Below, piece by piece: positions 1 through 12,300 of a stretch of DNA of 64,000 nt. Under the pieces are notes generated by a model that did no database searches, was not told the origin of the DNA, and was given only the letters and a program-made list of their open reading frames with translations. The DNA is from Tribonema minus (lineage: Eukaryota; Sar; Xanthophyceae; Tribonematales; Tribonemataceae): the NCBI GenBank assembly GCA_017506865.1, contig JAFCMP010000168.1, forward strand, positions 496,001 to 560,000, written 5' to 3'. Made by a program: the position numbers and the translations under genes. The number at the start of each line of letters is the position of its first letter. Within the stretch, counting starts at the first letter, position 1.

Positions 1-157
1 GTGGCAGCGCCGAGCCGCCTGCCCGCAGCGCGAGCGCGTGCGCTGAGAGCGCGGCGACGTCAGCGGATGCGGACGATGAGCGCTGTGACGCTGTCACGCT
101 GCGCAGTGCGCAGGGTGGTGGTCTGGGTGTAGCTGGCGTCGATCGCGAGGCGTCGAG
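1..157 (+). CDS. Partial exon a5 of HECT gene copy A (5' part lies upstream of window)
   Basis: An open frame beginning at base 3 runs to a splice donor at 158 (TCGAG|GTGAGG) and ends in phase 2. The peptide contains DADDERCDAVTLRSAQ. It aligns with exon b5 of copy B, which has DEDGRTAADERCDDMALRSA and also ends in phase 2 at 26897. This match shows that position 1 lies inside copy A, whose first four exons are outside the window. No recognised domain is present; the segment is low-complexity Ala/Asp/Arg. Confidence 0.6.
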
Positions 158-341
158 GTGAGGTAGCAGAAGTGAATAAGCGTTGCGCGTCATGACGAGA
201 TGTGGGACGCAGCAGTGGGGCTTGGCTTGTAGTTCGGGGTACCCGAGGTCATCACAACACAAGTCATAAATGCAACACGAGTGTGTGCTGCACGGTATGT
301 CAGACGGCACGCAACGAAGAACATGCTGCACGACAACTCAG

Positions 342-3300
342 GGTCTGTTGCACTCATAACCATACTGGTATTCCTGCCTTTATCTCTGTCGTGTTGTCTG
401 AGCCCGGCCCTATGGAGGACGGCACGGCCGACGATCAGCTGAGCGTTGCCAGTGCTGCAGGTGCCGCTGCTGCTGCTGCGCAAATGAGTGCGGAGAACGT
501 GCCACAGGCAGCGCACACCGTTGAGACCAAACTCGCATCGCCAGTTGTCACCGTGGACGTCGAACAGCGGTGCGCCGCTGCTGCCAGCAGCACTCAGCAG
601 GCGGCCTGCGCGCACGCGGCTGACCGGACGGCAGCGGCAGCACCAGCGGCAGCACCAGAGGCAGCGGCAGCAGCTGCGGCAGTGGCAGCACCAGAGGCAG
701 CGGCAGCGGCTGCGCAGGCGGCGCCGACCGCCGCTAGATCCAAGACGCCGCCCCCAGAAGATCTGGCGCTGTTCCTGATGCGGCGCGCGGTGGAGGACGC
801 GCGCCGCGCGCAGCGCGCGGCGGAGGCGCAGGCGGCGGACGCGCACGCCGCCGTCGCAAGCCTGAAGAAGGGGGCGCAGCACAGCTCCAACGCAGCGCTG
901 GCGCAGGAGCGGCGCCGCGTCGCGGCCGCCAACGGCGCGCAGCGCGCGGCGGAGGCGGCGGCGGCGGCGGCGCGCGACGACGCCGCGTGGGCGCGCACCG
1001 AGCAGCAGGTCGCGGAGGCGGCGGCGGCAGTGGCGCGGCGGGTGTGGGGGCAGGCAAAGGGGGAGCTGGAGGCAGCGACGGCGGCCGCGCGTGAGGAGGC
1101 GGAGCGCGCGCGCAGCATCTGGCGCGCGGCGGAGGAGCAGACGGCGGCGGCGCGCGCGCTGTGCGCGGCGGTGAGCGCGGAGCAGGGCGCTGCGGCGGCG
1201 GCGGCGCGCGACGAGGCGGCGCGCGCGCGCGCGGCGCGCAGCGCGCGGCGGAGGCAGACGCCGCGGCGGCGCGCGAGCTGTGCACGCAGGCGAGGGCCGA
1301 GCGGGATGCTGCCGCGGCGGCGGCACGAGAGGAGGTGGCGCGGGCGACCTGCGCGCAGCAGGTGGCGGAACTGGACGCGGCGGCGGTGCAGGAGGTGTGC
1401 GCGGCGGCGCGCGCCGAGCAGGAGGCTGCGGCGGCGGCTGCGCAAGAGCAGATAGCGCGGGCGGCCAGCGCGCGAGACGAAGCGGAGGCGGAGGCGGCGG
1501 CGGCGCGCGCGGCGTGCGCGGTGGCGAGAGCCGAGCGGACGGCGGCGGAGACAGCGGCGGCGGCTGCGCGTGAGGAGGCGGCGCGCGCGCGCAGCGCTCT
1601 GAAGCCTGCGGAGGCACAGGCGGCGGCGGCGCGCGCAGAGTGCGCAAACGCGAGAGCGGCGCAGCATGAGGCGGAGGCGGAGGCGGCGGCGGCACGTACG
1701 GCGGCCACGACAGCGCAGGCTGCGCAGAGAGCGGCTGAGGCTGCGGAGGCGGCCGCGCGCAGCAACGCGGCGCAGGTGACCCATGTGTTGGAAGTTTGTT
1801 ACGCCGGAGAGGCACACTTGCGCGTGTACGCATGCGTCCAGCAGTGGATGCAGTTGCTTGAAGCGCAGCAGTGTGACCCTGTGGACTCGCCTTACAGTGG
1901 CCACCGCTTCATCAGGGTATTTCAGGTGCACAGCGCACGCCACGGTGTGAGCGACGCCGGCATCAACGTTCAATCATGGCACTCACACCTGTCTCTCACG
2001 GCCCGCAGGCCCGCAAGGGAACGCGACGAGGCGCGCCAGACTGCCGCGGCGACGGTGTCGGCGCAGCGCTCAGTGACGGCCACCGTCCTGACAGCGGTGA
2101 CGGCGCGGCAGCAGGCGGCGGAGGCAGCGCTCAACGAGACACGCGACGCCGCCGCCAGGCGCCTTCAGCAGGCCGCCGACGCGCAGGCGGCGCTGGAGGC
2201 GCAGTTGGCGGCGGCGTGCGCGGAGGCAGCGCAGCAGCGCTCCGAGGGCGACGCCGCGCTGGCGGCGGCGCGCGGCGATGCGGCGCGGCTGCGCGCACAG
2301 CCGGCGGCGGCGCGGGAGGGCGCGGCGGCGGCGGCGGTAGAGCGGCGCTGCCGCGTCGCGGAGACGCGCTGCGAGGCCGCAGAGGCGCGCGCGGCTGCGG
2401 CGGAGAGGTGAGCTATGGGCGAGGCCGGGGGGGGGGGGAGTGCACCTGACCTTCTCATTGCAAGCTGCTCGCGGTGTTGAGTTGGCGCTGCTTGTCAGAG
2501 CGGCGCCGCTTGAAGCTGCAGGGGGGGCAGCGGGAGGGAGTCATTGACTTTTTGACAATACGCGGCAGGAGGCATTGGTTTCAGGCCAGTCGAGCGCACA
2601 TGCCCACACCCCAGTCTCTTCTGCTGGCCCACTGCTGAATCTGATCCTGACACGCCGACACCGCCCGCTGCCGGCCTTGCAACGCGCGCACGACAGAGCC
2701 GCGGACGCGCAGGCAGCGCAAGCGTGCGCCGCGCGCGAGCGCGCCAAAGCGGACGCAGCAACGCTCCGCACAGCTCTCGCCGAAGCGGAGGCCGCAGGCG
2801 CAGCACTCTGCGAGCAGGCCTACACGGAGGCGGCTGCGCTGCAGGAAGCCGCTGCCAATGCGGAAGCCGAGGGCGCCGCCGCGCGCGGCCGCGCGCGCGC
2901 ACGAAGGCAGCGGCGCTGCGCGCGGCGCTCGCGGAGGCGGCGGCGGCGGCGGCGGCGGCGCCGAAGGAGGCGTGCGCAGAGGCATCTACTCTGCGCACGG
3001 CGCTTGCAGCTGCGGAGACAGAGGGGGCAGCGCTGCGTGCGCAGGCGGCGGCGGCTGCGGCGGCCGTGGAGGCGACGGCCGCGACTGAATGCGGAGCGGC
3101 GGGAGGCGCGCAGGTCAGCACAGAGAGTATGTGATGCTGGTACTCGGCAGTCACTTTTGGTGTGTGTGTGCGTGCTACGACACAGGTGCACTCGTACATG
3201 CGCAATGTCAAGCATCGCATGGCCGTGCAGTGACGCGCACTTGAGAGCAGTCGCTTTGGCAGGCATGTGCCTTCTGATGACAACGGTGCTGCTGCTGCGA

Positions 3301-6300
3301 TTAGGGGTAGGGTTAGGGTTAAACCGAGGGTTGGGTTGTGTGACATGAGGCGTCCGTGATGCGTCTTTGCTGCACCACCGCCAAACGTAGGGAATGAGTA
3401 GGAATGGTATAACCGTTGCAGTGTGTAGCGCAGCTGGCGTCCGAGCTGTCAGGTCATGGCACATCCTCAAGTAACGGTACTCGTACCCGGATAGGCAGCA
3501 TCTCTCGAAGCCTACAAACAAGCACAAGAGATGACAGTAGAGACACCGCATCGGCACGGTTGCTCAGTGCCAGTCCTTGAGGCAGTTGTTGTTTTGAACG
3601 AAACGCTCTAGCGATTGCTGCTCGCTGCTGCAGGCTATCGAGTCAACATGCAACTAGCCTGGTAACCCTGATGTCAATTTGGCATCTTGTCCTGTCCGGT
3701 TTCACGTGGCAGGCGGACCCGGGCCCGGAGGGCCTGCTGCCCCTGACCTATGCCTGCCGCTGGGAGGTGAGTGCTACGGCTGTGATGCTGCCCAGAGCAC
3801 TGTGATGTTGCTGAGCGCTGTGGTGTCATACGGTAGTGTGGCAGTGCTCTGAGCGCTGCTGTGATGCTGTCAATTGAGTGTTGAGATGTTGCTGAGCGCT
3901 GCTGTGATGCTGCTGAGCGCTGCTGTGACGCTGCTGAGTGTTGTGTCGCAGCTGCCGGGCGCTGCATGTTGCTCAGCGCTGCATTGAATTTGAGAAGTGA
4001 GCACTGGTGAGCGCTGTGCTGTGACGTTGGTAAGCGTCGTGATGATGCTGGTGAGTGTGTCGCTGTGGTGCTGCAAAACAGGCGCCGAAACGCCTCTCAA
4101 AGTGCGGCGTTCTCCTGTGGGGCAGACTTCAGCATACCGCAATCATCGCTCATCATCAGCCCGCCACCTTCAAGTTCCCTCCTTTGTTGAGAACACATCC
4201 TGATACGACCGCAAGTACTGTTGATTGATTCTCGCTCAGGGCGCGAAAAAGCCCAGATGAATGGTATCTCAGCTTGCTGTACGGAAGCTACATGTCGTGT
4301 GACAGGACAGCACATGCCGCCCACTGTCACCTGGGGCTGTTAGCTCTACTAAAAGAAGATGCAGTCTTGAGCAGGAACGGCAATTGCTTGAAAGCCTGGG
4401 CCCGCCGCCTCATGGTCGCTGAGCTGCAGAATTGAGAAGAGACGTAATTGTCACACGTTTTACCTTGCCTGTACTACAGCGGCATTTGCGTCCATGGTTT
4501 GCAGTAGTTGGACCCCCTGAAGCCAGAGCAGCGTTGCCTTTCTTTTGGCAGTTGTTGTTGGCCAGGGGAGACCTGAGGCGCATGCCCACGAGTCATACTC
4601 ATGAGTCTTGGTTAAAGTTCCGGCTAAAGCAAATGCTTTAACATTGGCTTCTGCTTTTCATGGCAATCGCCCGTGGAGATTGCTGCACTTTTGAATGCAA
4701 TGAGTCGAATTTTCATTCTCTTATTGTAGCGTCATTTGCAAATCAGCTTGTGATCTCAACTTCAATCAAAACGTCCAGCAGCACCGCATTCCGCGTCTTC
4801 AAGCCAAACGAATCGCGTAACCATGAATATTACACTGCTCATGGCGAAGCTCTTCAACTGGAGGTCTCATTGCCTGCGCCCTCGAATTTTCTTGTGCTCA
4901 TGGTGTGCGCTGTGCCTCGTCCTGCCGCACGACAGGTGCACAACATGTACATGTGCAGGCTGCTGCAGACCTGCGCCGACAAGAGCGTCATCTTCAAGGT
5001 CAGTGAGCGTCAACTTCAAGGTGAAGTGCCGCGATGCGGCCACTGTACGTTCGCGCTTGCCGAGTTTGCTGCTGGCACGCTCCTGTGCGTCAGCTGAGCA
5101 CTGTGGCATGATGTACACCATCCCAGTGCCGTGGCCCGGTGATTTCAGCGCAAATGACTGACTCACTCGCTGTTCGATGAATGACGCAGCGGGGTTGCTC
5201 AGTGAGTACATGTACAGACTTGGACCGTGGTGTGCGACTGAGAGGTTTTCTCAGACCCTGCACGGTCACATGGATGTGTTTGGCTGCGCTAGCACTGTGC
5301 ATGCTGCTGCGGCGCAAGCGCAGAAGTATACTTTGAAGTATGATGCTTGTCGATGCGGCTGCTGATGCAGCGTCATGCTTTTTGCGAAGTAATGTATCGT
5401 AGGCTCAGAGCTCTATTTGGGCGCAGCTCATTGTATGCGTTCTACTCGCGCAGGGCGCAGGATGCAACGCTCAACGAGGCCTCCCCCCAATTGTCGTGGC
5501 CAACTGTGCGCAACATCCGCACCTGAAGATTGCGCAAGCCATTCCCAAATGGCTGTGGACTGTCACATGCCGTTCACTCATTACGGGTGCAGCCATATCT
5601 GGATGGCGAATGAGTACATGGCGCCCAGCAGGGATGGTGACGAAAATCTGTCCGAGACGTGCCACTGTGCCTCTAGAGGTGGTGTGTTCACACATGCGTC
5701 TGACGCCTTCACCATGTGTTTGTTGCCCCAGGTGGAGAGGGGCAAGGAGCTGGAGTCCATTGTGAAGAAGGCGCTGTCGCTCCAGCCTGCGCAGATCAAA
5801 CAGTGAGTAGTGCCATGGGGTGGCCATCGGAGGCGTGGGCAATCATCACGCTGGCCTTGCAGATGGTGCAGCTATGGCACAGTGCCATTGGCACTGCCAT
5901 CTTTGCATTTTGCGACCACTCAATTGCTTCGCCCTTGCCTTCATCGCGTTCACCACTTCATCATTGCGGTCGGCGCGCCACGCGCGATTTAATAAACCCT
6001 GCTACTGTAGCCCCTCTCTGTTGAGCAGTGCATCACCGCCATACCACCTACTCTACCCTAACCCTACTGATCACGCACCCCCTTAATTCAACCCTTAATT
6101 CATACCATCATGATTCCCCTACCCCTGAGGAGCAATTGACGGGCGGCTTATCGTACTCCGGATCTCGCCCGCAGCAGAACGTGCATGCGCTTACTGTCTT
6201 ATGTCGCTTTCACTGCAGGTGCATGCGCGTGGAGTTCATGACGGCGGGCGCGAAGCCCAACAGCAAGGCCAAGGAGAGGGGCATCGACGCGGGGGGGCTC

Positions 6301-9300
6301 ACCAAGGAGATGTTCAGTGAGCGTGAGATGTACTTCAGAGTGTAGGACATCGTTCAACACAGGAGTACTGGCTTGATGACATTATTTACTTGTCGTTGAT
6401 GCTGATTGAACCTTGACTATCTTAAAACACATTTAAGCCTTGCTTTCTTGACCCATTGATACCCTTGTACCGATGCTTATTGAATTTCATAGAAGACAGC
6501 TCAAATGGCTGATTGCAACTCAAAGCTAGTCACTGGCGCTTGAACTCCTGTAGGCAGCGAGAGTTCAGTTGGAGTACATTTTCTTCATGTGTAACATCAC
6601 CATGTAAAGTATGTGCCACGGCTGGTATGACGTAGAGTGCCTGAGGCAGACCAGCAGTGTTCATTCTGCCATCTGGAGAATGAGCTTGCCAAATATCCCT
6701 TCATGGCTGCAAGACTGACAGTAGATCTCTGCTATTGATCATCATCACGTGTGTCACACTTGGGCGCTGCGCTGACGAGACCCTGGTGTATGCCTTCCAC
6801 ATATGCGCTATCAGCGCTCTGGCGACAGCAGAAGCGGCTCCACGCGTTGATGCCTGATGCGCACGGCTGTCCGGTAATGATTGCAGCAAATTAAATTCTG
6901 CAGGCTCACACGCTGATCGCCGTGCTTCGCAGGCCTGCTATGGGATGAGATGCAGGGGATTCGGCAGAACTCAGCGGCGATCGCGACACATGCGGGCAGC
7001 CTGAGGTATGCATCACTGCCACGGCTCGTACAGAGGCACGCGTAAGCCTCGAGTGCAGTCGCGACGCAACTTCAACTTCCAGTTGGCTGCTGATAAATGC
7101 ATTCATATTCGATTGTATCAGTCTGAAGAAAAACTCAGTCAAGGATAATGCTGAAGTCAGGTATGATGATCTGCATGCTGGTGCTTGGCCTGTGACAATT
7201 GCATGCGAGCACGCAAAAAAATGGGTGGAGTGCAGATGTAGGGAGTCCAAGAAAATGGGAGGAGTGCACATGTAGGGAGTCCATGATGGTCATGTGTTTG
7301 AGATTACCATCAAAGAACTACTTATGTAGATGCATTGAGACAGAGCAGCATAATTCTTGCACCCACCTCCAGCACCAAGGCCTGCATGCAGGCTCTCATC
7401 ATCGATCACGGTGTCCAGAGCTAGAACCAAAAAACGCCCATGCCATGCGTGTGCGTTTGCAATGCCGCTATGCTTTTTTTCCCCTTCATTGCCTGCACTG
7501 AAGCACGTCATCTCTCTCCGCCGTGCCAGGTGCGACTCAGTGGCGTGGTGCAGGCCGGAGTGTGAAGAGGGCGCTGGCTGCCTGCTACCGCTCACGGCCG
7601 CGGAGATCGAGCGTGACCCCAGGGTGAGTGGCCGCCGTTGCAACGAAACCGCTGCTCTAATGTTGCGGTGGTCGCCCCCCCTCCCCCCGCCCCCCCCCCC
7701 GCCACATGCCCTCAAGGGGGAGATTGTCCAGAGTTTCCTTGTTGACAAGTTCATGCCTTCACATTACGTCAGAATCTGAGTTTCGTGTCTCAGGCGTAGC
7801 TCATGGCCTCGGCCATTGCGGCACAAATGAGTGAGTGATTGAGCACGCGTCCACCGAGAAAACCATTGCGTGAGTCGCGCCGCTGCAGTACCTGCCATGC
7901 TCCGTGCTCTTCAGTCACTCAGCGATGTTATGTTGCTGATTGGCTCACACCCCTTTGCGCAGATTGCGGACCAGGCGCAGAACGTGTACACCGCGTTTGG
8001 CGTCATGGTCGCCAAGTTTGTCGTGGAGGTATGTACCTTTGCGCAGAGATCTACTTGTGATCATGTGGGTATACTCGTGCGTGCTCGCGCATACCTATGT
8101 GTGTGTTGGTGTGTGTCTGTGTGTGTCCGTGTGTGTGCGTGTGTGCGCGCGCGCGTGAGTGCGGGGGGGGGGGGAGCAGGGAGGATGAGTGTGCGTGAGC
8201 ACGCGTGATTGCATGCGGGTGGGGTGTGGTGTGTGCACAGGCTGCAGATGTTCAGAGGCAAGGTCATCTCACCGCTGTATTTGACACATGCAGCTGCATG
8301 CTAAGCAGTTGAAGTATGACACTTGCTCATGAAGTATGAGACTGATTTGCTGCGTATAACCAAGCTGCAAGCACGGCTGCGCACCTCACCACACAGCAGC
8401 TAGCTGCACCTTGAGCGAAATTTTTCAAGGTCATAGACAATTCACTGACGATACGCTCGGTTGCGCTCGGGTGACGCACATACTGCTGGACCCTTCACAC
8501 ACACAGGCTGCTTCTATATTTTTCACACAGTACGTACTTGTGGACTTGTACTTATGAAGGCCTCATGGGAGCCCGAGTTGCCTATGCAATCGAAAGTTTG
8601 CTTCAACGCAGCAGCCTAGTCTGCACTGCGCCCAAGGAGCTTGGATACTGGCGCTGCAACACAGCCCAGCATTTGCGCTCCGCGTATGTACGTCTTCTTG
8701 ACAAGTATACTTCAAGTGCATGAAGTTTACTATTGCTTGCTTCTGCCCAGGTGACGCACATGCTGCTGGACCCCGATACGGGCGCGCTGGGCCCCCTGAT
8801 ACCCTCGCGGCTGCTGCCCGCATGGCTGTGGGACACGCTGCGCGCGCGAGCGTACATAGGCAGGGGGCCGGGCGGCCAGATACCCCTCGAGGTAATGCGA
8901 GGAGTACAATGTAATGTTTATATTCATAAATCTAGTTGTAGTCGATTTTGCTAGCAAGCTTGATAGCAATGATCTTGGCTTTTCGCGCCTCAGGCAAGAA
9001 TTGTGGAAAGTACGATTCTGCACAAAGGTGTGGGACATGTTGCATGCGCGCACCTGCGTTGGCAGGAGGCCGGGTGGCCAGATACCCCTTGAGGTACTTG
9101 GAATACGCATGATTTACGACTTGCATGTTCTGTTGTGAATACTTCGATGGCAGGATGAGCAGTGTTGAAGTTTTGAGTCGTGCAGCGAGCGCTGGCGTGC
9201 AGCACTACTTCAAGTTTATGTCCAGCCTTCTTCAAGTTCTTCATGGAAACTAGACAGGGGGCGTTGGGTGTCAGCGCCCAATGCACCATGCAGCACGTGC

Positions 9301-12300
9301 GTGCAAGTAGCGGCGTCACGGCTGACGCAGCTCGCGCCACATGCTGGCATTCAATGCCGAGCATTTGCTCTGCACGGTATGCAGGAAGGCAACAACCATG
9401 AGCAACTTGAATGTAAGCACATTCAATCATTGACTTTTAATAAAGCGGGTGCCTACATCCAATCAGTGACTTTAAATAAAGCAGGTGCTGGCGCTAGGTA
9501 GAGCATAAAAGACAGCGCAGGTCGCAAATACGCGAACTGCGCCCTGTGACGCCCCCACAAACCTCAACTCTGCGCTGGCCCCGCCGCCGCAGGACGTGTA
9601 CCGCTCAGGTTGGGAACACACAAAATTCCACCTGTGACGCACCCACAAACTTCAAATTTGCTGCGCTGGCTCCGCCGCCGCAGGATGTGTACCGCGACAT
9701 TGCGGCGGTCGGCGGGGACGGCCACGCGTGCCTGCGCGTCACGCCAGACGCGCGTGGCGTCGCGTACGCTGCCGCCAACTGCATCACCATGGGCATGGCC
9801 GGGGATGACCCAGCCGGCGCCTGCGCCTCGGAGGTCAGTGCCCTGACTGCTTTCCAAATTTTTCGAAATTATCATAGGAAACTTTGATTGTTGTGTTTCT
9901 TTCTTGATAAACTAATTCAACTCCTTTAACTGAAGTGTTGCGGGGGTGGTCGACATCCATGATGCGAGCGCAGTGGGCAGTTACCGCGGGTTGAGGTGCG
10001 GAAGCTTGAGCTGGCGCAGCGCGTTTGGGCAAGCGTGTCTGATGTGAGAAACTTTTTTTGATTGCCTGCCTGACAGCCCAAGTATTTTTTTTAGAATATG
10101 GTACGAGGCCGTTGCACATCTAGTGGGAAACTTATACCCATATTTGGGGCATGCAATATGATGATCTGGAACTGTGTTTTTTTGATACAATAAAGTTTTG
10201 AAAATGCAATGAATAAAAAACATAACTCACTACAATTGCTATTTACTTTTCAACTAGCCAGTTTTTAATAGAATATAGCTTTCGCTTCAATGATTCATAA
10301 ATAAATACTAAAGTATACTTTGAAAAATCATGGTTGGAGGGGTTCGTGTCGGGTGAGCAAAAAAACAGAAAACCAGCCGTGCGCTGGTTCGACGGAATGC
10401 GATGTGAGGTGCACATACCGTATGATCTATAATTTAAGCCCATGGGGCAAGTTTTTTATGAGAGCGAAAAAAGGGGGTGGGGGCGCCATTAACATCTCGA
10501 GAAAAAAAGGGTGGGGTGCATTAATATTTGAGCCATTTTAGCTCATCTAACACCATCATGAGGTGCCAGCATGCTTCTATGCCGCTTCTGAAACCGGTTC
10601 AACTTTCGGAAAGCCAGCTGCTGCCTCTCAGAGCCTTTTTGTGGGTTTGGCTACATTGTTAGCTGCCTTTCTGTCTGCTCTGCACGTTGCTGACAGTGCA
10701 TGCAGGCGCATACATAATGGTGATGTAGCATGAATCACTGAGTGTGCATAGTACACGTACGTAGAGGGTACATGCTGCTTGTGCGTGTCAGAATAAAGGG
10801 GGGGGGGGCACATTCATATGAGCGAAAATCAAGGGTGAGGCGTCATTTTATAAGGGCTCGGAAACTCATAAAAAACTCGCCCCATTGGCTTAATTATAGA
10901 TAATACGGTAATCAATTTGCAAAGAGATCTCTGCGCAGGCTGCAAACCCCACGTGCCACTTTGGGCAATATTGGTTGCTGATTGCTGCATGTCTGCCTCA
11001 ACCTGAGCCTGTGCTGCGCGTGACCTGCACGCCCAAACCATCACCCTCCCCCCCCTCTGTGCCCCCTGGTCTTAGGCTCCAACATCGCCAAAAGCTTCGA
11101 GGAATTATATCAGAAAATTTAGTAAATTATTCAGCCAATCCTTTGAGGAATCCTATCACTAATCTAAGTGCTAAGTGCTTTATTCATCGCCTCAAGTGAG
11201 CTGGGAAAAATAGGTTTGATTTTTTTATTTAATTGGTTTTCTTTTTTTTTAATATGCAATGAACTAATTTCAAAAATTGAATGCATTTTTCCTGGCGAAT
11301 TTCGGCCCTCACGTCTTACAATCAATATCTCTCGGATATGCGGAACAATTTTGATTTTTTCAAACACTAGCAACAACGAGAATTGTACCCGCTTACAAAC
11401 GGGAAACTGGGTAGCGTGTTCATGACGTGGCATTAATGATGCTGTACTCATGGTAACTTAACGGCGGCGGCAACGCCACGTGCGGCAGACATGGTGCCAA
11501 AACCGCCGGCAGGCGCTGCCGCATCAGATGGCCAACGCGGGGCAGCTGCATCCCGGCGGGGTCGGCGTCGCGGCGCCAGCGCCGGGCCGCCCCTGGGACG
11601 CCTCGGAAGCATTGGCAGCATCAACCGCCCAGAGTCGCCGTCTGGCAAACTGAGTGCGCTGGCAAAGGCGGTCACCACGACCGTGCCCGTACCGATGGAA
11701 GTTGGCGAACCTACCAGTGGGCCAGCGGGTCACCAGAGACGGATCACGTCGCGGCCTTCGCAGCCAGCTAGCAGCGGCGCCTCTCCCCAGTGGCATCCCG
11801 GTCCTCAGCCGATGGAGGTCACCGCAGCGGAAACCCCATGTACTGCAGACATGGTGACAACAGCACCAGCGGCCGCAGCGGCTGCTGCACCGGGCGGCGA
11901 ACGTGGGGCGGCTGCACCCCGGCGGGGTCGGCGCCGCGCCAGCGCCCAAAGCACTGGCAGCGTCACCCGTCCAGAGCCACAGTCTGGCGGTGCGCTGGCA
12001 AAGCCGGTCACCGTGACCATGCCTGTACCGATGGAAGTTGGCGAACCTGGGCCGGCGGGTCACCAGAGACGAATCACGTCCCGGTCTTTGCAGCCAGCTG
12101 GCAGCGGCGCCTCTCTGTCAGGCGGCAGCGTCACCTCTGACGGTAACAGTCGCAACGGGCACCCAATATCCGGCATCACCGCTATGACAGTTTTGGCGCC
12201 CGCCAAGACACCCGCTGCCAACCGGAAGGTCAATATCCCGGGGCTGGACTGCCGCATGTGCGACAAGTTCATAGTGCGAGCAAATCCTCGGGCCCCGGGA

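Noticed and set aside
190..1973. Long minus-strand ORFs rich in Pro, Arg, Ala and Cys (also 28121-29854, 45694-46446 and 47424-48284)
   Set aside because: They are antisense shadows of GC-rich triplet-repetitive coding exons; composition keeps all frames open, and no domain or splice support is seen.
8471..9100. Echo sequences as additional or alternative HECT exons
   Set aside because: Each matches only one edge of an existing exon and lacks the partner splice site; the copy B model is complete in phase without them.
10000..11440. AT-rich part of the large intron as another plastid or mitochondrial insertion
   Set aside because: No organelle protein similarity could be recognised in any frame; only the MITE-like element is supported.
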